Shown: one piece after another, positions 54,318 through 63,644 of the stretch
How positions within the stretch are numbered: position 1 is the stretch's first letter
How the letters are laid out: the number at the start of each line of letters is the position of its first letter
Assembly (NCBI RefSeq): GCF_002197685.1
Contig: NZ_NBBI01000001.1
Coordinates: 1 to 64,000, forward strand
Length of the DNA stretch: 64,000 nucleotides
Origin: Sphingomonas dokdonensis
Lineage (GTDB): Bacteria; Pseudomonadota; Alphaproteobacteria; Sphingomonadales; Sphingomonadaceae
Direction of reading: 5' to 3'
Translations under genes and position numbers: made by a program
Notes under the pieces: model-generated
Databases searched by the model: none
Told to the model about the DNA's origin: nothing
What the model saw: only the letters and a program-made list of their open reading frames with translations

Positions 54318-57300
54318 TGATCTCCGACCTTTCGGTCCGCCGTCCCGTCGTCGCCGCGGTCGGCGCGATCCTGATCGTGATCGTCGGCCTCGTTGCCTTT
54401 CTCAACCTGTCGGTGCGTGAGTTTCCGGAGATCGACCCGCCCGTCGTATCGGTGCAGACCAGCTATGTCGGTGCCGCCGCCAGCGTGGTGGAAAGCCGCG
54501 TCACCCAGCCGCTAGAGGCGCGCCTCGCCGGCGTCGAAGGGATCGAGACGATCTCCTCGCGCTCCACCGACGGCCGCAGCGACATCACCATTGAGTTTCG
54601 CCCGACGCGCGACGTCGATGCCGCCGCCAACGATGTGCGCGACCGTGTTTCCGGCGCGCTGGCCGACCTGCCCGACGAGACACTGCCGCCCGAGGTGCGC
54701 AAGGTGGACGCCGATGCGCAGCCGATGATGTATGTCGTGGTGCAGGCGCCCGGCTGGGATGCGATGACGTTGTCCGACTATGTCGAACGCTCGCTCGCCG
54801 ACCGCCTGTCCACGATAGACGGCGTCGCGCAGGTGCAGATCGTCGGCCAGGCGCGGCCGTCGATCCGCGTGTGGCTCGATCTGGGTCGCCTTGCCGCCTA
54901 CCGCCTCACGCCCCGCGATGTGGAGGACGCGCTGCGGCGCCAGAATGTGGAACTGCCCGCCGGCCGCATCGAATCCTCGGCGCAGAACGTGTCGCTGCGC
55001 GTCGATCGCGCCTTCGCCAGTCCCGAAACCTTTCGCGCGCTGGTCGTCGGGCGCGGCGCCGACGGCTATCTCGTCCGCCTCGGTGACGTGGCCAAGGTCG
55101 AGCGCGGCCCGGAAAACCCGTACACCGCCTTTCGCTTTCAACAGCAGACCGCGCTTGGCATCGGCATCATCCGTCAGTCGGGGGCGAACACGCTGGAGGT
55201 GGCGAACGCCGTCAAATCGCTGATCGCCGCGATCCAGCCCGATCTTCCCGCCGGGGTGATGCTGAAGCTCGGATCGGACAATTCGCTCTTCATCGACCGT
55301 GCGATCAAGGAAGTGTGGCGCACCTTGGGGGAGGCGGTCGCGCTCGTCGTCATCGTGATCTTCCTGTTTCTCGGCAGCGGACGCGCGACGATCATCCCCG
55401 CGATCACCGTGCCGATCTGCTTGCTCGGCACCTTCGCGGTGCTCTGGGCCTTTGGCTATTCGATCAACCTGCTGACGTTGCTCGCCCTCGTGCTCGCCAT
55501 CGGGTTGGTGGTCGACGACGCGATCGTGGTACTGGAAAACATCCACCATCGCATTCTGGCCGGCGAGACGCCGTTGGTTGCCGCCTATCGCGGCACGCGC
55601 GAGGTCGGCTTTGCCGTAGTCGCCACGACAGCGGTGGTGTGCGCGGTGTTCGTGCCCGTCATGTTCATCGCCGGGCAGACCGGGCTCCTGTTTCGCGAAC
55701 TCGCCGTGGCGATGATCGCCGCCATTGCGCTGTCGGGCGTGCTTGCGCTCAGCCTGGTGCCGATGCTTTCGTCCAAATTGCTCCAGCGCGGCGAGAGTGG
55801 CCGGCTGGCGCAGGCGATCGACCGCATCTTCGGCCGGCTGGAACGCGGCTATGGCCGCGCGCTCGACGCGTGCTTGCGCCGTCCCGCGCCCGTCATTCTC
55901 GTCGTCGCCCTGTTCCTCGCGGGCTGCGGCTTGCTGTTCGCCCGGCTCGATACCGAACTCGTGCCGCCGGAGGACACCGGCGTCATCGAGGTGCGCGTCA
56001 ACGCGCCCGAGGGCACCAGCTTCGCCGAGCTCAACCGCTATGCCGCTTTGGTCGAGCAGAAGGTCGCGGGGCTGGCGCAGGAGGATGGCCCGATCCGTGG
56101 CTTCAACACGCGTCTGCCGCTGGCTTACGGCATGGCGGAGGATTTCAACGCCTCCAGCATGAGCGTCTTTCTGAAACCGTGGGAGGAGCGGACCGAGGAA
56201 TCGCAGTCGGTCGCGCGCAAGGTAACGGCGGCGCTGCAGGACATTCCCGCGATCCGCGGCAATGCCAACGTCCGCTCCTCGCTCGGTCGGGGGCGCGGCC
56301 AGCCGGTCGGCTTCGTCATCGCCGGCACCTCCTATGCCGATCTCGCCCGCGCGCGTGACCGCATCCTCGCCGCCGCGCGCGATAATCCCGGGCTCGTCAA
56401 TCTCGACGCTGATTATGTCGAGGCAAAGCCGCAGTTGCTGATCGACGTCGACGCCAATCGCGCCGGCGATCTCGGCGTCTCGGTCGATGACGTCAGCCAG
56501 GCGCTGCAGACCGTCATGGGGTCGCGCCGCGTTTCGACCTATGTCGATCGCGGCGAGGAATATCGCGTGATGGTGCAGGCCGGCGCGGCCGATCGCGACC
56601 GCGAGGCGCGGCTCGCCAGCGTGTACGTGCGCTCGGGCTCGGGCGCGCTCGTCCCGCTGTCCAATCTGGTCCGCACGCGTGAGGCCGCCGCCGCGCGCGA
56701 GCTTGGCCGCTTCAACAAGATGCGCGCCATCACGCTCCAGGGCGGCTTGGCGCCCGGCTATTCGCTCAGCAAGGCGCTGGCCTTTCTGGAAAGCGAGGCG
56801 CGCAAGTCGCCGGAGGTGCAGGCGATCGGCTATCGCGGCGAAAGCCTGTCGCTGAAGCAGACCGGCAATGCCATCTGGCTCGTCTTTGGCATCACCGTGC
56901 TCATCATCTACCTGCTGCTCGCCGCGCAGTTCGAAAGCTTCGTTCACCCCGCGGTGATCATCGCCACCGTGCCGCTTGCCGCCGGCGGCGGCGTGATCGG
57001 CCTTGCGCTGGCGGGGATGACGCTGAACCTGTTCAGCCAGATCGGCATCGTTATGCTCGTCGGGCTCGCCGCCAAGAACGGTATCCTGATCGTCGAATAC
57101 GCCAATCAGCTGCGCGACAGCGGCGCCGATTTCGCGCCCGCGATCCGTGAGGCCGCCGTGCGCCGCCTGCGCCCGATCCTGATGACGTCGATCGCGACGG
57201 TGTTCGGCGCCGTTCCGCTGGCGATCAGCCACGGAGCCGGCGCCGGTGCGCGCTCCGCGATCGGTGTGGTGATCGTCGCCGGCGTCTCGATCGCCACCGC

Positions 57301-57409
57301 CATCACCCTGTTCCTGATCCCCGTCCTCTACCGGCTGCTCGCCCGCCGCGCGGCCTCGCCCAACATCGTCGCGCGCCGCTTGCAGGCGGAGATCGCCGGC
57401 ACCGCCTGA
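54314..57409 (+). CDS. RND efflux permease, HAE1 type
   Basis: 1031 residues. N-terminus MMISDLSVRRPVVAAVGAIL, proton-relay DD in GLVVDDAIVVLENIHHR, relay Lys in AAKNGILIVEYANQLRD, and the normal two repeats of six transmembrane helices. It forms a pump with the lipoprotein adaptor just before it; no outer-membrane factor gene is present in this operon, so it probably uses a TolC-like partner from elsewhere. A TBDT gene follows 38 bp later on the same strand. Confidence 0.96.
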   Translation: MMISDLSVRRPVVAAVGAILIVIVGLVAFLNLSVREFPEIDPPVVSVQTSYVGAAASVVESRVTQPLEARLAGVEGIETISSRSTDGRSDITIEFRPTRDVDAAANDVRDRVSGALADLPDETLPPEVRKVDADAQPMMYVVVQAPGWDAMTLSDYVERSLADRLSTIDGVAQVQIVGQARPSIRVWLDLGRLAAYRLTPRDVEDALRRQNVELPAGRIESSAQNVSLRVDRAFASPETFRALVVGRGADGYLVRLGDVAKVERGPENPYTAFRFQQQTALGIGIIRQSGANTLEVANAVKSLIAAIQPDLPAGVMLKLGSDNSLFIDRAIKEVWRTLGEAVALVVIVIFLFLGSGRATIIPAITVPICLLGTFAVLWAFGYSINLLTLLALVLAIGLVVDDAIVVLENIHHRILAGETPLVAAYRGTREVGFAVVATTAVVCAVFVPVMFIAGQTGLLFRELAVAMIAAIALSGVLALSLVPMLSSKLLQRGESGRLAQAIDRIFGRLERGYGRALDACLRRPAPVILVVALFLAGCGLLFARLDTELVPPEDTGVIEVRVNAPEGTSFAELNRYAALVEQKVAGLAQEDGPIRGFNTRLPLAYGMAEDFNASSMSVFLKPWEERTEESQSVARKVTAALQDIPAIRGNANVRSSLGRGRGQPVGFVIAGTSYADLARARDRILAAARDNPGLVNLDADYVEAKPQLLIDVDANRAGDLGVSVDDVSQALQTVMGSRRVSTYVDRGEEYRVMVQAGAADRDREARLASVYVRSGSGALVPLSNLVRTREAAAARELGRFNKMRAITLQGGLAPGYSLSKALAFLESEARKSPEVQAIGYRGESLSLKQTGNAIWLVFGITVLIIYLLLAAQFESFVHPAVIIATVPLAAGGGVIGLALAGMTLNLFSQIGIVMLVGLAAKNGILIVEYANQLRDSGADFAPAIREAAVRRLRPILMTSIATVFGAVPLAISHGAGAGARSAIGVVIVAGVSIATAITLFLIPVLYRLLARRAASPNIVARRLQAEIAGTA

Positions 57410-57447
57410 ACACCAGGCCCCACCATGTTTTCCGAACAGGAGTTTCC

Positions 57448-59418
57448 CTGATCCGTCCGATCGTCACCGCCGCCTGCCTCGCCCTGTTGCCACTGGCCGC
57501 CACGCCCGCCACGGCGCAGGACGCAACCGACCCCACCGGCGACATCGTCGTTGCCCTGCCACAGGCGCGCGCGCCCACCGTGTTCGAGACGCGCCGCGTG
57601 CTGGAGGCGCGCGCGATCGACCTGATCGGTGCCAACGCCGCGGACGAGATCCTGCGCCGGCTGCCCTCGGTCGCCGTGCCGGTGAATTCGCGCGGCGAGG
57701 CGATCGCCTTTGTGCGCGGCGCGGCCGAGCGGCAGGTGGCGATCTTCTACGATGGCGCGGCGATCAACGTGCCGTGGGACAATCGGCTCGATCTGTCGCT
57801 GCTCCCCGCCGCGCTCGCCGGCAGCGCGCAAGTGGCGGCAGCACCGCTCGCCCCGCGTTACGGCGTCAATGCGCTGGGCGCGATCAGCTTCACCGCCAGC
57901 CGCCAAGGTGGCGCCACCGCGCGCGTCATGGCCGGCAGCGCGGGGCTGCGCGAGGCGCAGGCGACGCTGCCGCTGGCGTGGACCGACACCGATCTTTTGC
58001 TCGGCGGCAGTTATGCGACACGCGATGCCGATCCGTTGTCGAGTGACGCCATGCTGCCCTTCTCGCAATCGAGCGAGGAGCGCCGCACGAACACCGATCG
58101 CGAGCTTGGCAGCGTCTTCGCCCGCGTCGCCACCAAGATGGGCGGCCATCGGCTGGCGCTCACCGCCTTCCACGTCGATGCGAGCAAGGGGATCGCGCCC
58201 GAGAGCGACCGGCCAAGCGGTGCGCGCTTCTGGCGCTATCCCGACGTGCGGCACACCCTCGTGTCCGGTGATGCGCTGTTCACGCTAGGTCCGGCTACCG
58301 CGCTTGATCTCATCGGCTGGTACCAGCGGTTCGACCAGACGATCGACAGCTACACCAACGTTTCCTACCAGATCCGCGACGCGCAGGAGCGCAACCGCGA
58401 TCGCACCTTGGGCGGGCGGCTGTTGCTGACGCAGCAGATCGGCGCGCTGCAACTGGTGGCGTCGGGCAATCTGCTCAGCTCGGTGCACCACCAACGCGAC
58501 CTTGCCTTCACCAATGGCGCGCCACCGGCGGTGATGCCGGGCTTCATCCGCTATCGCCAGCGGAACGCGAGCCTTGGCCTGGATGCCTCGGCCCCGCTCG
58601 CCAACGGGCTGAACGCGGAGCTTGGCGTCGGCTACGATCGGGTCGATTATCTCGACACTGGCGACAAGCCGGCAATCCGCGCGGCACGAGGCTGGACGGG
58701 CCGCGCCGGGCTGGTCTGGTCGCCCGATGACGCATGGCGGCTGCGCGTCGCGCTGGGCCGCAAGATCCGCGCGCCAACGATGCGCGAATTGTTCGGCCAG
58801 GCGCTGAACCGTTTCCTCATCAATCCCGATCTTCAGCCCGAACGGATCGTCAGCGCCGAGCTGGCGGCCAAATGGCGCAGCGATGCCTGGGATTTGTCGC
58901 TCGTCGGCTTCGCGCAGGATCTCGACGGCACGATCGACCAGCGCACGGTCGGCCGGCTGCGGCAGCGCATCAACCTGCCCGGCTCGCAGGTGCTGGGGGT
59001 GGAGGCGGTGGCGGTGTGGCGTCCCGTGCCCGCCTGGTCGCTCGGCGGCAGCGCCACCTATGCCCACACCCGCCGCAAGGCTGTCCCCGCCGGACAGACC
59101 GATCGGCTGGCGGAGAAGCCCGACGTGCTCGCGCGGCTGTACGCCGACTATCGCGCGCAAACTGGCTTCGGCGCCTTGGCCGAGCTGATGTACACCGGGC
59201 GCGCCTATTCGGCCGACGCCGACGGTGCGCTTGTTGCCTTGCCGCGATCGGCCACGGTGAACCTTCGGCTCAGTCAGCGCATCAGCATGGCCGCAGATAC
59301 CGCCGTTGACCTGTTTGTGCGCGGCGACAACCTATTCGACGCGCTGATTATGCCGCAGCTGGGATTGCCGGCACCGGGACGCTCGGTTCGCTTGGGCATG
59401 ACGATCGGTGTTCCATAG
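57448..59418 (+). CDS. Small TonB-dependent receptor, apparent CTG start
   Basis: About 656 residues. The in-frame signal peptide IRPIVTAACLALLPLAATPA, cleaved near TATAQ, lies directly after a CTG codon (57448) with AGGAG 5 bp upstream. No ATG or GTG is available at this end; TTG 57487 would cut off the signal peptide. Plug motifs are recognisable ('DEILRRLPSVAVPVNSRGEA', 'VRGAAERQVAIFYDGAAINV', 'PRYGVNALGAISFTAS') and the barrel ends GRSVRLGMTIGVP. Seemingly in one transcript with the RND adaptor and permease. The last 71 bp overlap the 3' end of the opposite sulfotransferase gene. Confidence 0.88.
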   Translation: MIRPIVTAACLALLPLAATPATAQDATDPTGDIVVALPQARAPTVFETRRVLEARAIDLIGANAADEILRRLPSVAVPVNSRGEAIAFVRGAAERQVAIFYDGAAINVPWDNRLDLSLLPAALAGSAQVAAAPLAPRYGVNALGAISFTASRQGGATARVMAGSAGLREAQATLPLAWTDTDLLLGGSYATRDADPLSSDAMLPFSQSSEERRTNTDRELGSVFARVATKMGGHRLALTAFHVDASKGIAPESDRPSGARFWRYPDVRHTLVSGDALFTLGPATALDLIGWYQRFDQTIDSYTNVSYQIRDAQERNRDRTLGGRLLLTQQIGALQLVASGNLLSSVHHQRDLAFTNGAPPAVMPGFIRYRQRNASLGLDASAPLANGLNAELGVGYDRVDYLDTGDKPAIRAARGWTGRAGLVWSPDDAWRLRVALGRKIRAPTMRELFGQALNRFLINPDLQPERIVSAELAAKWRSDAWDLSLVGFAQDLDGTIDQRTVGRLRQRINLPGSQVLGVEAVAVWRPVPAWSLGGSATYAHTRRKAVPAGQTDRLAEKPDVLARLYADYRAQTGFGALAELMYTGRAYSADADGALVALPRSATVNLRLSQRISMAADTAVDLFVRGDNLFDALIMPQLGLPAPGRSVRLGMTIGVP

Positions 59419-60643
59419 CGACGGTCGGATATCGGTGCTTGACGTGCCGATCCGATCGCGCCGCCGCCATGTAATTGTTCATGCGGGCCAAGGCCGTGGC
59501 GGGCAGCGAGATGCCGATCATCTTGTAGATCCGCTGGATCTCACGGCGCCAATCCTGATCGACCTCGTGATAGCGAACCTCGACCCTTGAGGCTTCGCTA
59601 CGCGCGACCACCTCTGTCGTGCGCCGTGTGCGTAACGCGACCTTGCGTGTCCACTCACGCGCGATCCACCTGGGATCGACGCGCGCGGATTGGATCGTCA
59701 TCTGATTACGGACCAGCGAGGCCGAAGAGGAGATTACCGCCTGTGGATCGCGGCTGAGGCAAACGAGCCGGGCGTCCGGGAAGGTGTGAAGAACGGCCGG
59801 GAGATCCTGGCTGAATTGCGGCACCTTCAGGATCCAGGGGCGCGACCCATCATCGCGGCGGAGCCATGCCAGCGTCTGCAACAGACGCCGGAACTCGGCA
59901 TAAGCCATGATGCCATCATCTGCCTCTACGTGGGCCGTGTAGGCGGGGACGCGCCATTGCGCCTCGAATGCGGAGCCGAAGATCGAGACGCTCTGCAACC
60001 CGATTTCCTCGTCCGCGTCATTCCAGTGGGTGGGGTGGATCGCACCAAATGCTGGGTTGAGCAGGCGAACGCTCATAGTAGCAAGCCGCCCGCGTATCTT
60101 GCGATCGTCGAGCCACGCGCGACCCGGCCGTTGTGGCAACGGATTCCAGCTCTCGAAGAAGCGGGTGAACGCGAGCCGGGGATCGCAGGCGAGGAGACGT
60201 TGGATGCGAGTAGTGCCCGACCGCATCTGCCCGACGATGATGATCGGCGCGTGGATCGGCTGGTCCGCGATCTCCGGGTGCCGGCGCCAGAGCGCGTGGA
60301 GGCGGCGGCGGTTGCGCAGCGCGGCGACCAGCTGGCCGTGTGCGATGGTGCGGCCGAGCGGGGTGAGGTGCGCGACCGTTTCGAGGTCGTGGCACAGCGC
60401 GTCCAGGCGGGTGCGCCAGCCGTTGTCGGGGTCATCGGGCGGCGGCGCCGTCCGGCCCGCGGCCTTGCGGAGCAGGCCCTCGGGATCGAGGGTAGGGCGT
60501 TCGGCCCAGCCGCGTCGCCATGCGCCCTCCAGCGCGGCATCGAGCATCTGCAGGCGCCTGGGCCGAGGCGGGGCGAGCGGCGTTGCGGCCAGCGGTGGTG
60601 TCGTCTCGAGGGCGGCAGGCGCGGGCGGGCTGAAAGGCGGCAT
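59348..60643 (-). CDS. Sulfotransferase family protein
   Basis: 431 residues. The 5'-phosphosulfate-binding loop of PAPS sulfotransferases appears as IIIVGQMRSGTTRIQRLL (~135-152), and the 3'-phosphate motif as 'DARLVCLSRDPQAVISSSAS' (~290). It transfers sulfate from PAPS to a hydroxyl or amine of an unknown acceptor. Soluble, with a Pro/Ala-rich N-terminal ~30 residues. It is convergent with the TBDT and overlaps it by 71 bp at the 3' ends; its start is 97 bp from the ilvD stop on the same strand. Confidence 0.88.
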   Translation of the reverse strand: MPPFSPPAPAALETTPPLAATPLAPPRPRRLQMLDAALEGAWRRGWAERPTLDPEGLLRKAAGRTAPPPDDPDNGWRTRLDALCHDLETVAHLTPLGRTIAHGQLVAALRNRRRLHALWRRHPEIADQPIHAPIIIVGQMRSGTTRIQRLLACDPRLAFTRFFESWNPLPQRPGRAWLDDRKIRGRLATMSVRLLNPAFGAIHPTHWNDADEEIGLQSVSIFGSAFEAQWRVPAYTAHVEADDGIMAYAEFRRLLQTLAWLRRDDGSRPWILKVPQFSQDLPAVLHTFPDARLVCLSRDPQAVISSSASLVRNQMTIQSARVDPRWIAREWTRKVALRTRRTTEVVARSEASRVEVRYHEVDQDWRREIQRIYKMIGISLPATALARMNNYMAAARSDRHVKHRYPTVAMEHRSSCPSEPSVPVPAIPAAA

Positions 60644-60739
60644 CGTTGCTGAACGCCGGAGCGCCGCGTGGGTGCCGCGGGGCCGGGAGAAGTGCCGCCC
60701 CGGTCAGTGGCTTGGCCGGCGCCGCTGGGGCCGTCCGGC

Positions 60740-62593
60740 CTAGCTTTCCTCGACCTGGGAGACGTCGCGCACCGCGCCGCGGGCGGCGTTGGTGGTCATG
60801 GCGGCATAGGCGCGCAGCGCGGGAGAGACGGCGCGCTTGCGGCCGAACGGCTTCCACGCCGCCTTGCCGCGCGCCTCCATCGCCTCGCGCCGGGCGGCGA
60901 GCGCGGCGTCGTCGACGTCGAGGCGGATGCCGCGGTTGGGGATGTCGATCACGATCGGATCGCCCGTTTCGACCAGCGCGATCAGCCCGCCCTCTGCCGC
61001 TTCGGGCGAGACGTGGCCGATCGACAGACCCGAGGTGCCGCCGGAGAAACGCCCGTCGGTGATGAGCGCGCAGGCTTTGCCCAGCCCCTTCGATTTCAGA
61101 TAGCTGGTCGGATACAGCATTTCCTGCATGCCCGGCCCGCCCTTCGGCCCTTCGTAGCGGATCACCACGACGTCAGCGGCCTTTACCTCGTTGCCGAGGA
61201 TGCCGGCGACTGCCGCGTCCTGGCTTTCGTACACGCGCGCGGTGCCGTGAAAGGTGAGGATGCTGTCGTCGACGCCGGCGGTCTTCACGATGCAGCCCTC
61301 GGGCGCGAGATTGCCGTAAAGAACGGCCAGCCCGCCATCGTGCGAGAAGGGATGCTCGGCATCGCGGATCACGCCGGCAGTGCGATCGGTGTCGAGCTCC
61401 TTCCAGCGGTTGTTCTGGCTGAACGCCTGGGTGGTGCGCACGCCGCCGGGCGCCGCGCTGTAGAATTGGCGCACGCTGTCGCTGGTGGTGCGGCTGATAT
61501 CCCAGCGGTCGAGCGCGTCGGCCATCGTCGGCGCGTGCACGGTCGGCAGGTTCGTATCGAGCAGCCCGGCGCGATCGAGCTGGCCAAGGATCGCCATGAT
61601 GCCGCCGGCGCGGTGGACGTCCTCCATGTGGACGTCCTGCTTGGCGGGCGCGACCTTGCACAGGCAGGGCACGCGGCGCGACAGGCGATCGATGTCGGCC
61701 ATGGTGAAGCCCACCTCGCCCTCATAGGCGGCGGCGAGCAGGTGGAGCACCGTGTTGGTCGAGCCGCCCATTGCGATATCGAGGCTCATGGCGTTTTCGA
61801 ACGCGGCGAAGCTGGCGATCGAACGCGGCAGCGCGCTGGCGTCATCCTGTTCGTACCAGCGCTTGGCCAGATCGACGATCGTGTGCCCCGCCTCGCGGAA
61901 CAGCGCCTCGCGATCGGCATGGGTGGCGAGCACCGAGCCGTTGCCGGGAAGCGACAGGCCCAACGCCTCCGTCAGGCAATTCATGCTGTTGGCGGTGAAC
62001 ATGCCCGAACAGGAGCCGCAGGTGGGGCAGGCGGATCGCTCAATCACCTGCACTTCTTCGTCGGTGTATGCCTCGTCGGCGGCGACGACCATCGCGTCGA
62101 CCAGATCTAGCGCCACCGTCTGGCCGCGAATGTCGGCCTTGCCGGCCTCCATCGGGCCGCCCGAGACGAAGATCGCGGGGACGTTGAGGCGCAGCGCCGC
62201 CATCAGCATGCCGGGCGTGATCTTGTCGCAATTGGAGATGCAGACCATCGCATCGGCGCAATGCGCGTTGACCATATATTCGACGCTGTCGGCGATCAGA
62301 TCGCGGCTCGGCAGGCTGTAGAGCATGCCGCCGTGGCCCATGGCGATGCCGTCATCCACCGCGATGGTGTTGAATTCCTTGGCAACGCCGCCCGCTGCCT
62401 CGATCTCCCGCGCGACCAGCTGGCCCAGATCCTTCAGATGGACGTGGCCGGGGACGAATTGCGTGAAGCTGTTGACCACCGCGATGATCGGCTTGCCGAA
62501 ATCCTCGTCCTTCATCCCCGTCGCGCGCCACAGGCCGCGCGCGCCCGCCATGTTGCGGCCGTGGGTGGTGGTGCGGGAGCGATAAGCGGGCAT
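60740..62593 (-). CDS. ilvD: Dihydroxy-acid dehydratase
   Basis: 617 residues, collinear with E. coli Ilv[21 protein letters not shown] at the N-terminus, iron-sulfur Cys in [11 protein letters not shown] (~122) and [16 protein letters not shown] (~195-201), C-terminal '[20 protein letters not shown]'. The residue equivalent to the first Cys of the [2Fe-2S] type is absent (FVPGHVHL instead), so this is the oxygen-sensitive [4Fe-4S] type. It dehydrates dihydroxy-isovalerate and dihydroxy-methylvalerate in branched-chain amino acid synthesis. A housekeeping gene at the edge of accessory segments. Confidence 0.98.
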   Translation of the reverse strand: MPAYRSRTTTHGRNMAGARGLWRATGMKDEDFGKPIIAVVNSFTQFVPGHVHLKDLGQLVAREIEAAGGVAKEFNTIAVDDGIAMGHGGMLYSLPSRDLIADSVEYMVNAHCADAMVCISNCDKITPGMLMAALRLNVPAIFVSGGPMEAGKADIRGQTVALDLVDAMVVAADEAYTDEEVQVIERSACPTCGSCSGMFTANSMNCLTEALGLSLPGNGSVLATHADREALFREAGHTIVDLAKRWYEQDDASALPRSIASFAAFENAMSLDIAMGGSTNTVLHLLAAAYEGEVGFTMADIDRLSRRVPCLCKVAPAKQDVHMEDVHRAGGIMAILGQLDRAGLLDTNLPTVHAPTMADALDRWDISRTTSDSVRQFYSAAPGGVRTTQAFSQNNRWKELDTDRTAGVIRDAEHPFSHDGGLAVLYGNLAPEGCIVKTAGVDDSILTFHGTARVYESQDAAVAGILGNEVKAADVVVIRYEGPKGGPGMQEMLYPTSYLKSKGLGKACALITDGRFSGGTSGLSIGHVSPEAAEGGLIALVETGDPIVIDIPNRGIRLDVDDAALAARREAMEARGKAAWKPFGRKRAVSPALRAYAAMTTNAARGAVRDVSQVEES

Positions 62594-62942
62594 GGCGTTT
62601 GTCTCGGCTGTTACGAAGCGCGGATTAGCGAGCCGCTGGATAGCGCATCATGCGCGCAATCGGAAATGCGGCGTTGCGGTGGCGCAGACCGCGGGGCGCG
62701 GAAGTTGACAATGTTGACGCATATACAGTGTTTATTCTGAGCGTGTTGAGTTTCATTCTTTACTTCTTGAACTGCCGCGTGGCGATGCAACGTACGACGA
62801 TGATTATCCCACGGGGAGGCGCTGTAGGACAGGGTTGTAGATGGGGCATTGTGCTCCAAGCTTCCCGTAGCCGCGTGCGCGCCTCACCGGCGGTTAAGCA
62901 CACGTTCTTGACACACGTGCGGGATTAAGGCGAAGTAAGTTT
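62594..62942. other. Intergenic region between ilvD and an AT-richer segment
   Basis: 349 bp. It holds the upstream region of ilvD on the left and of the next plus-strand gene on the right. Composition drops in GC from about 62700. A 92-codon frame (62650-62928) exists but has no convincing start or family resemblance. No tRNA or repeat seen. Confidence 0.4.
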
Positions 62943-63644
62943 ATGCTGCCATTTGCCACTGAATTTCCGGTAAAGCAATCTAACAACAAAGCTGCGTTCG
63001 CTGCTGAGGTTTTTGCTTGGCTACGAGGAATGCGGCATAGTCAGATTTTAGCTGCATCTTCGGAACGGGAACTCGACGGGGAAAACGTATTTTTAACCGC
63101 TAAAGGCGGTGAAGAACTGCGGATGCGTGAGCTTCGGCGTGGTGACGACTGGGATGCGATTGGCTTTCGTCACGACATGCCTGATGAGCAAGGCAGAATT
63201 TGGCGCACTGAAGCCGTTTTGAAGCGAAGTCTAGAGCAGAGTGGGGATGATGTTGTTCGACTAAGAACGCAATGTCTTGCAGCGCGACCTGGCGCTGTCC
63301 TTCAGTCTCCTAAGAAGCCATATCTTATCAAGGGCCTGCTGAAGGGCTCGTGGGGCGGAATCGATGGGCAGATTGAGGTCTGCGATGAACCCCTTTGGCT
63401 TGAAGATAGTGCAGAAGATCTAGACCTCGCTGAGGCAATAATTTCTGGTACTGGTAGCCAATGGCTACCTATCGTGTACATCTCTGCGATCGGTTTTGAA
63501 GAATGGCGTTTATCTGAAAACGAAATAGAAAAACTCGCCTACGATCTTGGTGGGGTAGCGCATGTCGTAGTGGAGCCGAGTCGAACTTTCTCGTTTAAAT
63601 TACGAGATGTGAGCGACGGAAAAAATATCTATGGGGCGCGATAG
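62943..63644 (+). CDS. Unrecognised protein, probably the 5' part of a frameshifted gene
   Basis: 233 residues from ATG 62943 (AAGG 12 bp upstream). Soluble, mixed composition, and encoded with far more A/T at third positions than neighbouring genes, which points to transfer. I do not recognise the family. Notable stretches: LPIVYISAIGFEEWRLSENE and 'VAHVVVEPSRTFSFKLRD', then a premature TAG at 63642. The frame that follows at 63638 continues the same kind of protein without its own start, and one more G in the run 63633-63636 would join the two. Confidence 0.75.
   Translation: MLPFATEFPVKQSNNKAAFAAEVFAWLRGMRHSQILAASSERELDGENVFLTAKGGEELRMRELRRGDDWDAIGFRHDMPDEQGRIWRTEAVLKRSLEQSGDDVVRLRTQCLAARPGAVLQSPKKPYLIKGLLKGSWGGIDGQIEVCDEPLWLEDSAEDLDLAEAIISGTGSQWLPIVYISAIGFEEWRLSENEIEKLAYDLGGVAHVVVEPSRTFSFKLRDVSDGKNIYGAR

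Noticed and set aside
54512..57232. A 906-codon minus-strand open frame
   Set aside because: It is antisense to the second RND permease, which has all its family motifs; composition is typical of a shadow frame.
60668..62110. A 480-codon plus-strand open frame
   Set aside because: Complement of ilvD, which matches E. coli IlvD over its length.
62820..62935. A tRNA-like stretch upstream of the last gene
   Set aside because: No cloverleaf can be formed: no GGTTCAA-type T-loop with flanking stem and no CCA at a matching distance.
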